Part shown: one piece after another, positions 1 to 6,780 of the stretch
Numbering within the stretch: position 1 is the first letter of the stretch
How the letters are laid out: each line of letters begins with the position of its first letter
Source: JBNJEM01 sp051745935
GTDB taxonomy: Bacteria > Planctomycetota > Planctomycetia > Pirellulales > Pirellulaceae
DNA length: 19,891 nt
Direction: 5' to 3'
Assembly: GCA_051745935.1 (NCBI GenBank)
Contig: JBNJEM010000067.1
Coordinates: 1 to 19,891 of the forward strand
Notes under the pieces: generated by a model
What the model was told of the DNA's origin: nothing
The model's input: the letters and a program-made list of their open reading frames with translations, nothing else
The model's database searches: none
Position numbers and translations under genes: made by a program

Positions 1-141
1 CAATTCAACTGCGGCACATCGCCAATCGACTCCGTAGTGTTTACAGTAGCCGCGCAGAACATTCCTGCCACCGTACCCCTTCAGCCATGACGTCGCGGAG
101 TGTAGCCGTGCCGAGCGCTTTATGCGATTTTTGAGAAAGCG
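1..141 (-). CDS. Partial small hypothetical protein (C-terminal part off the left edge)
   Basis: The minus strand has an open frame running off the window edge. It reads approximately KNRIKRSARLHSATSW, followed by LKGYGGRNVLRGYCKHYGVD and WRCAAVEL. The pattern of a basic N-terminus, then 'W..(G/T)Y.G.N..RGY.KH(F/Y)GVD...A..EL', resembles a family of short (about 80-110 aa) uncharacterised proteins that I associate with planctomycete genomes; that association is from memory. No ATG, GTG or TTG start is evident in this frame before it enters the end of the neighbouring dehydrogenase gene. It may therefore be a decayed copy or use a rare start. Function is unknown. Confidence 0.35.
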
Positions 142-151
142 GGAATCGCGA

Positions 152-883
152 CTACGCCCAGGGAGTGGATGATTCTCGGCGCAGGTGGATCTCGTCAATC
201 ACCGCGTTACCGTCCCGGGTTACCAGGAAGAGCACCGCGTCGGCGATTTCCTCGGCTTGCATCAAAACCGAGGGGTCCAGATCCGGACGCGCACGGGTTA
301 CCAGCCGCGTGTCCACGCCGCCTGGGCAGATCGCGTGGATCCGGATCCCCTGCTCCCGCACCTCTCTGGCCAAGGCCTTGGTCATGCCCATGAGGGCGTG
401 CTTGGATGCCGAATAAGCGGACTGGTTTTCGTACCCTTTGACGCCCACCACGGAGCTGATATTGACGATATAGGATCTTTCCTGCTCGCGGAGATGCGGA
501 ATCGCTTCACGACAGAGAATGAACGGTCCCCGGGCGTTCACCCGCATGAGGTGATCCCACTGCTCCGTCGTTGTTTCGGCAAGGGGCCCGAATGCCCCAG
601 TCCCCGCGTTGTTGACCAAGATATCCAACCTGCGGTAACGGTCCACCGTGTTTTGCACCAGGGCCACCGCTTGCTGTTCATCGCTGATATCCGCGGGAAA
701 ACAAGACGCCCGGCCCCCCGCCGCCTCTATCTCTTCTCGCACACGCTCCAGTTCCTCGGCCGACCGCGCGGCCAGGGCCACACGGACGCCTTTCCCCGCC
801 AGCGCATGGGCGATACTCCGACCGATCCCTCGACCCGCCCCCGTGATGATGGCGACTTTTCCTTCCAGGTTGCTCTCACGCAT
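152..883 (-). CDS. Short-chain dehydrogenase/reductase (FabG-like SDR)
   Basis: This is a classical NAD(P)-dependent oxidoreductase of the SDR superfamily, 243 aa, with a typical single Rossmann fold. The cofactor-binding motif TGAGRGIG is at residues 14-21, the adenine-side Asp at D65 in 'PADIS', and NNAG at 91-94. The catalytic tetrad is N115, S143, Y157 and K161, in the form YSASK. The PGGV motif at 187-190 follows. An arginine after the second beta strand (AAR, 38-40) suggests NADP(H) preference. The ATG start is preceded by GAGGAG five bases upstream. The C-terminus ends without the usual 'G..i.vdGG' motif ('NAVIDEIHLRRE'), so it is a divergent SDR rather than a certain FabG. It is divergent from the beta-propeller gene, and the substrate cannot be read from sequence. 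Confidence 0.9.
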   Translation of the reverse strand: MRESNLEGKVAIITGAGRGIGRSIAHALAGKGVRVALAARSAEELERVREEIEAAGGRASCFPADISDEQQAVALVQNTVDRYRRLDILVNNAGTGAFGPLAETTTEQWDHLMRVNARGPFILCREAIPHLREQERSYIVNISSVVGVKGYENQSAYSASKHALMGMTKALAREVREQGIRIHAICPGGVDTRLVTRARPDLDPSVLMQAEEIADAVLFLVTRDGNAVIDEIHLRRESSTPWA

Positions 884-1207
884 GAAAGCTCCTCAATAAC
901 CCCTCTTGTGGCCAGGCCCACGGTCAAACGAAAAACGGCGTCGCGGGGCACTATTATCGAGTGGTCCCTTTCCACGATCCAAAACCGGCGGAAACACCGA
1001 ATTACCGAATCACCGGGTCACGCCGTCTCTTTCGCCATGCTACGCTATAGGCGGACTCGGGCAAAGGCGGGCGAAAAAAACGCCAAGGGGCATTATGGAC
1101 GGTCGGCGGCAACCCGTTTGATGTTCCGCTTCGAATGGCCAAAGACATACCGGTTTTGTCACCGGCTGTAAACACGCGACTCATTGAATTCAACAAAGGA
1201 CCCAAAG
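884..1207. other. Divergent intergenic region
   Basis: This 324-bp region separates the dehydrogenase (-) from the beta-propeller gene (+) and must hold the promoters of both. The frames open in it look non-coding. A ribosome-binding site, AAAGGA at 1195-1200, serves the downstream gene. I saw no convincing promoter hexamers, hairpin or repeat copy. Confidence 0.4.
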
Positions 1208-2473
1208 ATGCGGCTCTGGTTTAACGGTTTCCTCGTTGTCGGTTATCTCTCTGTTGCCTTGAGCTCAATGGCCCATGGCCAGGAATGGACACGGTTTCGT
1301 GGCCCTAACGGCACGGGCGTGGCCGCCGCGAGCGCCAAAAGCATACCGGTGCGATGGGGCGAGACTGATGCGGAGTGGAAGGCGAGGCTCCCCGGCGCCG
1401 GCCACTCATCCCCCGTCGTATGGGGCGACCGAGTGTTCTTGCTCAGCGCTGATCCGTCCGACGCCACGCAGTATGTTTTGTGTTTGAACGGCACGACGGG
1501 AAAGACCGCGTGGCAGCGAACGTACGAGTCGACGTCGCACCACCTGCACCCGCGGAACACCTTTGCGTCCAGCACTCCGACCGTTGATCAAGATCGAGTA
1601 TACGTGGCCTGGTCGACACCGGAGCAACTGACATTCAAGGCGCTCGACCACGAGGGAAACGAAGTGTGGACCAAGGATCTGGGGCCTTGGACAAGCCAGC
1701 ATGGGTTTGGAACCTCCCCGATGTTGTATGGCGATTTCGTGATTCTGTTCAATTCCCAGCAGGCGGAGCAGCTGGATCCGGGCCAAGAGCCGGGACAAAG
1801 CTTCATGATGGCTTTTGATCGCGAGACCGGTCGGCTGCGTTGGAAACAGCCCCTGAACACCACCCGGGTCTGTTACGGGACGCCGTGCATCCATCGCCCT
1901 GAAGACGGCCCGCCCCAATTGATCTGCCACAACACCGGGAATGGGATTTTCAGCCTCGATGCCAACACGGGTCGTCCCAACTGGTCCGTGGACGTGTTCG
2001 AGATGCGAACCGTCAGCTCGCCGATCGTGGTCGGTGACCTGGTGTTTGGAACGAACGGATCCGGTGGTGGAGGAAACTACTTGGTTGCCGTGCGCGCGGG
2101 AGATGCACCGGAAGAAGTCTACAGGATCACACGTCAAGCGCCTTACGTGTCCACCGCCGTGGCGCGGAATGACCTTCTGTTTTTGTTTTATGATCGGGGA
2201 ATTGCCAGTTGCGTTCGGGCGTCCGATGGAGAGCGGATTTGGCAGGAGCGGCTGTCGCGCTCCTTTTCAGGCTCGCCGGTCCTCGTCCAAGACCGGCTGT
2301 ACTGCATTGATGACGACGGCGTGGTCTTTGTGCTGGCCGCCGAGGACCAATTCGAGGAACTCGCGAGAAACCCGCTGGGAGAGCCCAGTCGGTCCACGCC
2401 GGCCATTTCTGGCGGACGCATGTTCCTCCGAACCGTGTCCCACTTGACGTGTATTGGCTCGGAGGAGAAATGA
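1208..2473 (+). CDS. Exported PQQ-like beta-propeller repeat protein (BamB-like fold)
   Basis: This is an exported 421-aa protein. An N-terminal hydrophobic signal peptide (about residues 1-24) ends '...SSMAHG', before QEW. The mature part begins 'EWTRFRGPNGTG', the hallmark opening of the large PQQ-binding-like beta-propeller family that is abundant in planctomycetes. Repeated blades follow, with motifs such as 'SSPVVWGDRVFLLS', 'STPTVDQDRVYVAW', 'GTSPMLYGDFVILF' and 'SPIVVGDLVFGTN', each pairing a D/G turn with 'ETGRLRW' or 'TGRPNWS' type strands. It probably acts in the periplasm or at the outer membrane as a binding or scaffold propeller; true quinone binding is not shown. The ATG at 1208 is chosen over an in-frame TTG at 1184 because AAAGGA sits seven bases upstream of it and it places the signal peptide at the N-terminus. 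Confidence 0.85.
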   Translation: MRLWFNGFLVVGYLSVALSSMAHGQEWTRFRGPNGTGVAAASAKSIPVRWGETDAEWKARLPGAGHSSPVVWGDRVFLLSADPSDATQYVLCLNGTTGKTAWQRTYESTSHHLHPRNTFASSTPTVDQDRVYVAWSTPEQLTFKALDHEGNEVWTKDLGPWTSQHGFGTSPMLYGDFVILFNSQQAEQLDPGQEPGQSFMMAFDRETGRLRWKQPLNTTRVCYGTPCIHRPEDGPPQLICHNTGNGIFSLDANTGRPNWSVDVFEMRTVSSPIVVGDLVFGTNGSGGGGNYLVAVRAGDAPEEVYRITRQAPYVSTAVARNDLLFLFYDRGIASCVRASDGERIWQERLSRSFSGSPVLVQDRLYCIDDDGVVFVLAAEDQFEELARNPLGEPSRSTPAISGGRMFLRTVSHLTCIGSEEK

Positions 2474-2926
2474 CGTTGACCCAGGGCCGCGCGGCGTGCC
2501 AAACTTCTCGCCGTTAGCGGCACGGGTGCGGGCGGCGGGACAGGTCAGAGTGATTGCTTCCCATCGGCGGTCATGCCCATGTGCCTCTACCCTATGATTG
2601 CATATTTTTCCACGTTTATTTTGATTTCCGTCTGAAAACAAAGGAGTTTCCGTCTATCGAGAAGGTGTAACTAGGCGTAACGGAACGTGAGATGTAGTGG
2701 CGCGGGTGCGTTACGTAGCAAAGAACGTGAATCACCACGGGACAAGCCGCGTGGCATCACTCTTTTTTACAATGCTGGGGTCTAGTTCGCCTTGACAGCA
2801 ATCGCAATAACGACTTGCGTCCGGGGGGAAAAACGGGAGCCAGACAACCAGTAACCGAAGACCAGTGGGACAGCGGCGTACCACGACGATTTGCGACAAC
2901 CAATCCGCTGTTCCGCTTCGGACAGC
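2474..2926. other. Intergenic region without a recognisable gene
   Basis: These roughly 450 bp follow the beta-propeller stop and lead into repeat copy 1. Frames that cross it are short, or owe their openness to the stop-poor repeat. I see no recognisable protein, RNA gene or clear terminator hairpin with a T-tract. An AT-rich patch lies near 2596-2645. Confidence 0.35.
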
Positions 2927-3031
2927 CATGTTTCAGGCGGTTGGATTTTTCCGGGGGGGAACGCTGCCCGACGCAAGCCGTCCTCCCGTTGGTCGGACTC
3001 GCGGCGGAGAAAGTCATCCGCGACCGGTATA
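2927..3031 (+). repeat. TATA-bounded ~100-bp repeat, copy 1
   Basis: This copy matches the family from 'tttcaggcggttggattttt' to 'gcgaccggtata'. Its left edge reads CATG where other copies read TATA. It has one extra G in the 'ccggg(t)gga' region, so it is 105 bp rather than 104. It lies in the 3' flank of the sulfatase gene, about 60 bp beyond that gene's stop. Confidence 0.95.
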
Positions 3032-3089
3032 AAGAGATCGAACTCTTCGAGGTCTCGCCATATTCGTTGGGAATTGGCTTGGCCCAGCC

Positions 3090-4523
3090 TCACCGGCGGC
3101 GGGGCATGGGCGCGTCGTGTTTGGCGAGCCACGCTTCCAGCTGTTCGCGAAGTCGCTCTCGAACCTCGGGACGTTCCTCAGCCAGATCGTTCGTCTCGCC
3201 CACATCCTGCTCCAGGTCGTACAATTCCAGGTGGTTGTCCTCGTAGAATTTCATGAGTTTCCAGCGGCCGGCGCGGATCACGCTGACCGGTGAAGTGCGC
3301 CATTTGGCGTTCGGATAGCCGGGAAAGTGCCAGTAGAGCGCCTCGCGGTCGAGTGTCACGTTCGGATCTTTCAGCACTGGCATCAGGTTTACGCCATCCA
3401 ACACATAACCGCTTGGTTTGGTAAGCCCGGCGGCGCGCAGCAGTGTCGGGTAGAAATCGATGCCAATAACCGGGAGGTCGCATGTGGTCGCGGGGTCTAT
3501 CTCCCGAGGCCAGCGCACGATCAACGGCACGCGGATTCCCCCTTCGTAGAATGAGCCTTTTCCGCTTTTCAATGGCGAGTTGCTGGTAATGTTATTGCCG
3601 GCATGGCCAAGGAAACCGTAACCGCCACGGCCGCCGTTGTCCGAGAAAAAGATGAAAATCGTATTCTCGGCCAGATCCAACTGATCGAGCGTTTGCATGA
3701 GTTGGCCGACCCCTCGGTCCAACGAATCGATCATGGCGGCATACGTCGGATCGTCGTGCCCGCCTTGCCCTTCCTTTTCCCGATACTTTTGCACTCGGGA
3801 TTTGGGCGCCTGAAAGGGCGAGTGCGGCGTATAGTAGGAGAGCTGGAGGTAAAACGGCTCGTCGCGGTGGTCCTCCACGAAGTCGACCGCCTTTCGACTC
3901 AAGTAGTCGGTCAGGTATTCGCCCTGCTGGGCATCGTCGATATAGGGGTTGTTGTTCGGTTGAAAATAGGCCCCTTTCCAGCCGCGAGGGTTTCCAGCGT
4001 TATAGCCCCCGACATTTACGTCAAAGCCCTGTTGTCGCGGTCCGCGTTGGGGCGGGTCGCCAATGTGCCACTTGCCAATAAAGCCCGTTGCATAGCCGCC
4101 CTGCTTCAGGGCCTCGGCGAGCGTGATTTTTTCCAGAGGCAGAAAGCGGCCGTTTTCCGCCGGAATCAGCTTGCCCCGGCTGGGACTGCCGACATGATAG
4201 ATCGGTTGGCGGGGATAGTACTGGCCGCTGATCAGCGCCGCCCGAGTCGGGGCACAGTTCGCGGCGTTGGCGTACGCGGAGGTGAACCGCATGCCCTGCC
4301 TTGCCAACTTGTCGACGTGGGGCGTTTCGTAAAACCCCCGCGCCTTGGGATCAAAGCAGTTGATATCCGTCCAGCCCAGGTCATCGGCCAACACGAAAAC
4401 AATGTTCGGGGGCTTCCGTTCCACCTGTTTTTCGGACCCGAACGAATCGGATCCCAACGTCAAGACCAGGACCGTCAGGGCCATCCCGTTCATCCCATTG
4501 GAAAACCAGTGGTTGAGCAACAT
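3090..4523 (-). CDS. Secreted sulfatase (arylsulfatase A-like, formylglycine type)
   Basis: This is a type I sulfatase hydrolysing sulfate esters, probably of polysaccharides, in the periplasm or outside. It is 477 aa from the chosen start. A signal peptide with the hydrophobic core 'MALTVLVLTLG' precedes the catalytic domain. Visible active-site elements are metal-binding 'ADD' (D47, D48), the formylglycine motif CAPTR with C90 (C-x-P-x-R, cysteine type), 'GKWHIG' (K151, H153), 'TPHSP' (H234) and 'SDNGG' (D295, N296). The C-terminal subdomain ('WRTSPVSVIRAGRWKLMKFYED') is complete. The ATG at 4523 is preferred because GAGGT lies five bases upstream. The ATG at 4541 has no Shine-Dalgarno sequence and would add six residues. 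It is divergent from the DUF362 gene. The substrate and the maturase are not identifiable here. Confidence 0.93.
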   Translation of the reverse strand: MLLNHWFSNGMNGMALTVLVLTLGSDSFGSEKQVERKPPNIVFVLADDLGWTDINCFDPKARGFYETPHVDKLARQGMRFTSAYANAANCAPTRAALISGQYYPRQPIYHVGSPSRGKLIPAENGRFLPLEKITLAEALKQGGYATGFIGKWHIGDPPQRGPRQQGFDVNVGGYNAGNPRGWKGAYFQPNNNPYIDDAQQGEYLTDYLSRKAVDFVEDHRDEPFYLQLSYYTPHSPFQAPKSRVQKYREKEGQGGHDDPTYAAMIDSLDRGVGQLMQTLDQLDLAENTIFIFFSDNGGRGGYGFLGHAGNNITSNSPLKSGKGSFYEGGIRVPLIVRWPREIDPATTCDLPVIGIDFYPTLLRAAGLTKPSGYVLDGVNLMPVLKDPNVTLDREALYWHFPGYPNAKWRTSPVSVIRAGRWKLMKFYEDNHLELYDLEQDVGETNDLAEERPEVRERLREQLEAWLAKHDAPMPRRR

Positions 4524-4664
4524 CGGAGACCTCTTCTTCATGGAAGGAATTCATTCGATACAATACAATAAGATACCATTTAATCCACCGCGAAACAAAC
4601 GCGGTTCCGTCCCGTGCGGATTGCCACACCTGAATCCGGAGCCGCCATTCCAGGAGATAGATTC

Positions 4665-6008
4665 ATGCGCAAGAAAGTGAACCGCCGGCGATTCATCGAG
4701 CACGCGGCAGCCATTGGGGGCGCCGTGGGACTGCCTGGTGTCGGGGCTTCGGAGTCCGTGGCCAGCGAACCGGAGCCGCTTAAACCGGTCGGGGATCCCA
4801 AGGGGATCCATCCGGGACGAGTCGTGTGGGCGCGCGATCCGCAAGTTACCGACTGGCAGGGACCGGGAAACGGGCACTGGTACGACGAGGGCCGGACGAA
4901 ACAAGGCCGGGTCGACGCGATGATGGACCAAGCGATCCGTAATCTGACCGGAGAACCGACGGTAGCCAAGGCCTGGGACCAGCTCTTCCGGCATTTGAAC
5001 CGCCGGCGCGGAAAGGGCAACGTGAGTTACCGGGCGGGCGAAGGGCTCGTGGTCAAACCGAACTGGGTTGGCATGATTTGGCGTGAAGGGGCCGTGGATT
5101 CGGAGTCCTACACGCTGGTCAAGCGAGAGGACTACATGAATACGGCGCCGCACATGATCATCGCGCTGCTGCGACAGCTGGTGGAAGAGGTCGGCGTGAA
5201 GCAGGAACACATCATCGTTTGCGATACGCTGGCCTATCTGGTCCACGAGTATTACAACATTTTGCACCGGGCGTTCCCGGACGTGAAGTACGAAGACCAC
5301 GCGGGGAAATTCGGACGCATCCAGGTGAAGGCCTCGCCGGTCCCTTTTTACTGGAGCTGCCGTCCCGGGGACGTAAAGACCGACCATCTGCCGGAGTGTA
5401 TCGCGAAGTCGGATTACCTGGTCAACTTCGCGAATTTGAAAGCGCATACCGCCGCGGGCGTCACTTTATGCGGCAAGAACCATTTCGGCTCGCTCATCCG
5501 CTGGCCCGTGCAGCGGGGCTATTATAACATGCACTCCAATTGTTTTTCCAAAGACACGGCGGTCTATCGGGAACAAGTCGATCTTATGGGCCACTCGCAC
5601 TTGGGCGGCAAAACGGTTCTTTACCTGATCGACGGACTCTTCCCCGGAAAACACCCTGTCGATCAGGCGCCCCGCAAGTGGAGCTCTCCGCCTTTCCACG
5701 GGAGCTGGGCGTCGAGCCTTTTGGCTTCCCAGGACCCCGTTGCCATCGATTCGGTCGGCCTCGATTTCCTGCGGGCGGAATGGGACGACTTCCCGCGGCG
5801 CGCCGGCGTGGATGATTACCTGCATGAAGCCGCCTTGGCCCACGACCCGCCTTCGGGTACGTTCTACGATCCCGACCATCCCGCCGGCTCGAAGCGGATG
5901 AACAGCCTTGGGGTCCACGAACACTGGAACAGCCCAGCGGAAAAGATGTACTCGCGCAATCTAGGCACCGCCGAGGGGATTGAACTGGTGCGGGTTGAGC
6001 AGACGTAG
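4665..6008 (+). CDS. Tat-exported DUF362 domain protein
   Basis: This 447-aa protein has a twin-arginine signal: 'NRRRFIEHAAAIGGAVGLPG' at about residues 6-25, with RRRFIE as the Tat motif, so export in folded form is likely. The body carries DUF362 hallmarks. These are 'NFANLKAHTAAGVTLCGKNHFG' at about 252-273 (split here by reading as NFANLKAHTAAG then VTLCGKNHFG) and 'ASQDPVAIDSVG' near 354. Conserved cysteines are scattered and do not form a ferredoxin motif. The family has no settled function; Tat export would suit a cofactor-bearing protein, which is inference. The ATG is chosen over an upstream in-frame start because AGGAG lies eight bases before it and the Tat motif then starts at residue 6. 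The stop is followed within a few bases by the methyltransferase relic on the same strand. Confidence 0.85.
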   Translation: MRKKVNRRRFIEHAAAIGGAVGLPGVGASESVASEPEPLKPVGDPKGIHPGRVVWARDPQVTDWQGPGNGHWYDEGRTKQGRVDAMMDQAIRNLTGEPTVAKAWDQLFRHLNRRRGKGNVSYRAGEGLVVKPNWVGMIWREGAVDSESYTLVKREDYMNTAPHMIIALLRQLVEEVGVKQEHIIVCDTLAYLVHEYYNILHRAFPDVKYEDHAGKFGRIQVKASPVPFYWSCRPGDVKTDHLPECIAKSDYLVNFANLKAHTAAGVTLCGKNHFGSLIRWPVQRGYYNMHSNCFSKDTAVYREQVDLMGHSHLGGKTVLYLIDGLFPGKHPVDQAPRKWSSPPFHGSWASSLLASQDPVAIDSVGLDFLRAEWDDFPRRAGVDDYLHEAALAHDPPSGTFYDPDHPAGSKRMNSLGVHEHWNSPAEKMYSRNLGTAEGIELVRVEQT

Positions 6009-6011
6009 CGA

Positions 6012-6515
6012 ACGGCGTCTCGGTTGGACTACATTTGCCGGACCGGCGTGGCGGCGTTTCACATCGACACCAAGGTTCCGGCAGCGAAAGCCCGCCGCAT
6101 TGTCGGCGATCGTTTGGCCCTGGCCGGTGGAGTTAACCCTAACGTTGCAAACAGTATATGTAGGACGGGTCTCCAGGCCCGTCTTTTCAAGTACGAAATC
6201 GTACTTGATCTGGTGTCCGCGGATCTCACGAAATGTGAGATCTTCAAACAACCGCAAAAAGACATTTATGCGCTGTAAAAGACGGGCCTGGAGACCCGTC
6301 CTACGCCGTCTTTATGCAACAATAGAGTTAACAATCCCCGGAGCCTGTGTTACGGAACGCCGGCGGACGTGCGCAACGAAGTGGCGGCGGCACTCGACGC
6401 TCAATTCGAGATCATCGGCCCGGAATGCGCCGTGCCGCTCAACGCCCCCTTGACGCAACTCAAGGCCCTCACCGACGCGTTTTTCGAATTGACCGAGTGC
6501 GGTGAAAGGGCCTAA
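6012..6515 (+). pseudogene. 3' relic of an MtaA/URO-D family corrinoid methyltransferase, split by a palindromic element
   Basis: Two pieces in the same frame look like one family. The left piece (6012-6137) reads '...LDYICRTGVAAFHIDTKVP' and 'AKARRIVGDRLALAGGVN'. The right piece (6333-6515) reads 'NPRSLCYGTPADVRNEV', then 'DAQFEIIGPECAVPLNAPL' and 'TQLKALTDAF', then stops. Together they match the C-terminal part of methylcobamide:CoM methyltransferase/uroporphyrinogen decarboxylase-type proteins, where a 'G.(I/V)NNP.tLl.GTPEDV' motif is typical. Removing 6138-6332 restores 'GGVNNPRSLCYGTP' in frame, about 102 residues. The N-terminal two thirds of the family (normally 330-380 aa) is absent, because the DUF362 stop lies immediately upstream. 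It is therefore a doubly broken relic. The element brings a TAA at 6276-6278. Confidence 0.75.
6132..6332. mobile_element. Long palindromic MITE-like element with 6-bp GTTAAC duplication
   Basis: GTTAAC occurs at 6132-6137 and 6327-6332, flanking an inverted-repeat element. Perfect 28-bp arms lie at 6160-6187 and 6277-6304 ('gtaggacgggtctccaggcc' continuing 'cgtctttt', and its complement). Outside these, GTTGCA (6144-6149) and TGCAAC (6315-6320) sit at symmetric distances. Inside the loop are two more hairpins. The first is 6188-6195 with 6200-6207 (8-bp stem, AAAT loop); the second is 6222-6229 with 6235-6242 (8-bp stem, GAAAT loop). A transcript could fold into a branched structure. No transposase is encoded, so movement would be in trans. 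The duplicated GTTAAC is itself a palindrome, so the exact insertion mechanism is uncertain. Confidence 0.8.
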
Positions 6516-6560
6516 GTGTTCGCGCGGAAACACCGGCCCTGGTCTTCGTCGCGTGGAAGG

Positions 6561-6664
6561 TATATTTCAGGCGGTTGGATTTTTCGGGGTGGAAAGCCGC
6601 CCGACGCAAGCCGTCCTCCCGTTGGTCGGACTCGCGGCGGAGAAAGTCATCCGCGACCGGTATA
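6561..6664 (+). repeat. TATA-bounded ~100-bp repeat, copy 2
   Basis: This is a full 104-bp copy, TATA to TATA, with 'tttttcggggtggaaagccg' as its variable middle. It lies between the methyltransferase relic (+) and the 3' end of acsV (-), where transcription converges. Confidence 0.95.
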
Positions 6665-6780
6665 ACGGCCCACGGAACGAGCCCGTGGCATTTTCACCTT
6701 GAAAAGCCTTCCTTCAAGACGTGCAACGGAAGTGCGGCGTTCGCGGCTATCAGTCTGTTGCGTCTGTTGCCCGTGAACGG
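6665..6780. other. Convergent intergenic spacer with a weak hairpin
   Basis: CCACGG (6670-6675) and CCGTGG (6683-6688) form a 6-bp stem followed on the plus strand by 'cattttcacc'. It could be a weak terminator for plus-strand transcription. No strong T-tract is present in either direction. Confidence 0.25.

Noticed and set aside
2815..3246. Small open frames covering repeat copies (also near 6502-6850, 9901-10684, 11552-12019 and 19519-19752)
   Set aside because: They are open because the repeat is stop-poor in four frames; they lack ribosome-binding sites and family features outside the repeat.
4551..5447. Minus-strand frame continuing from the sulfatase upstream region
   Set aside because: It is antisense to the DUF362 gene, which has a Tat signal, a good ribosome-binding site and family motifs.
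6160..6304. Intrinsic terminator for the DUF362 gene
   Set aside because: The arms are 89 bp apart with further internal hairpins, and the structure is flanked by a 6-bp duplication inside a broken gene, which fits an inserted element better.
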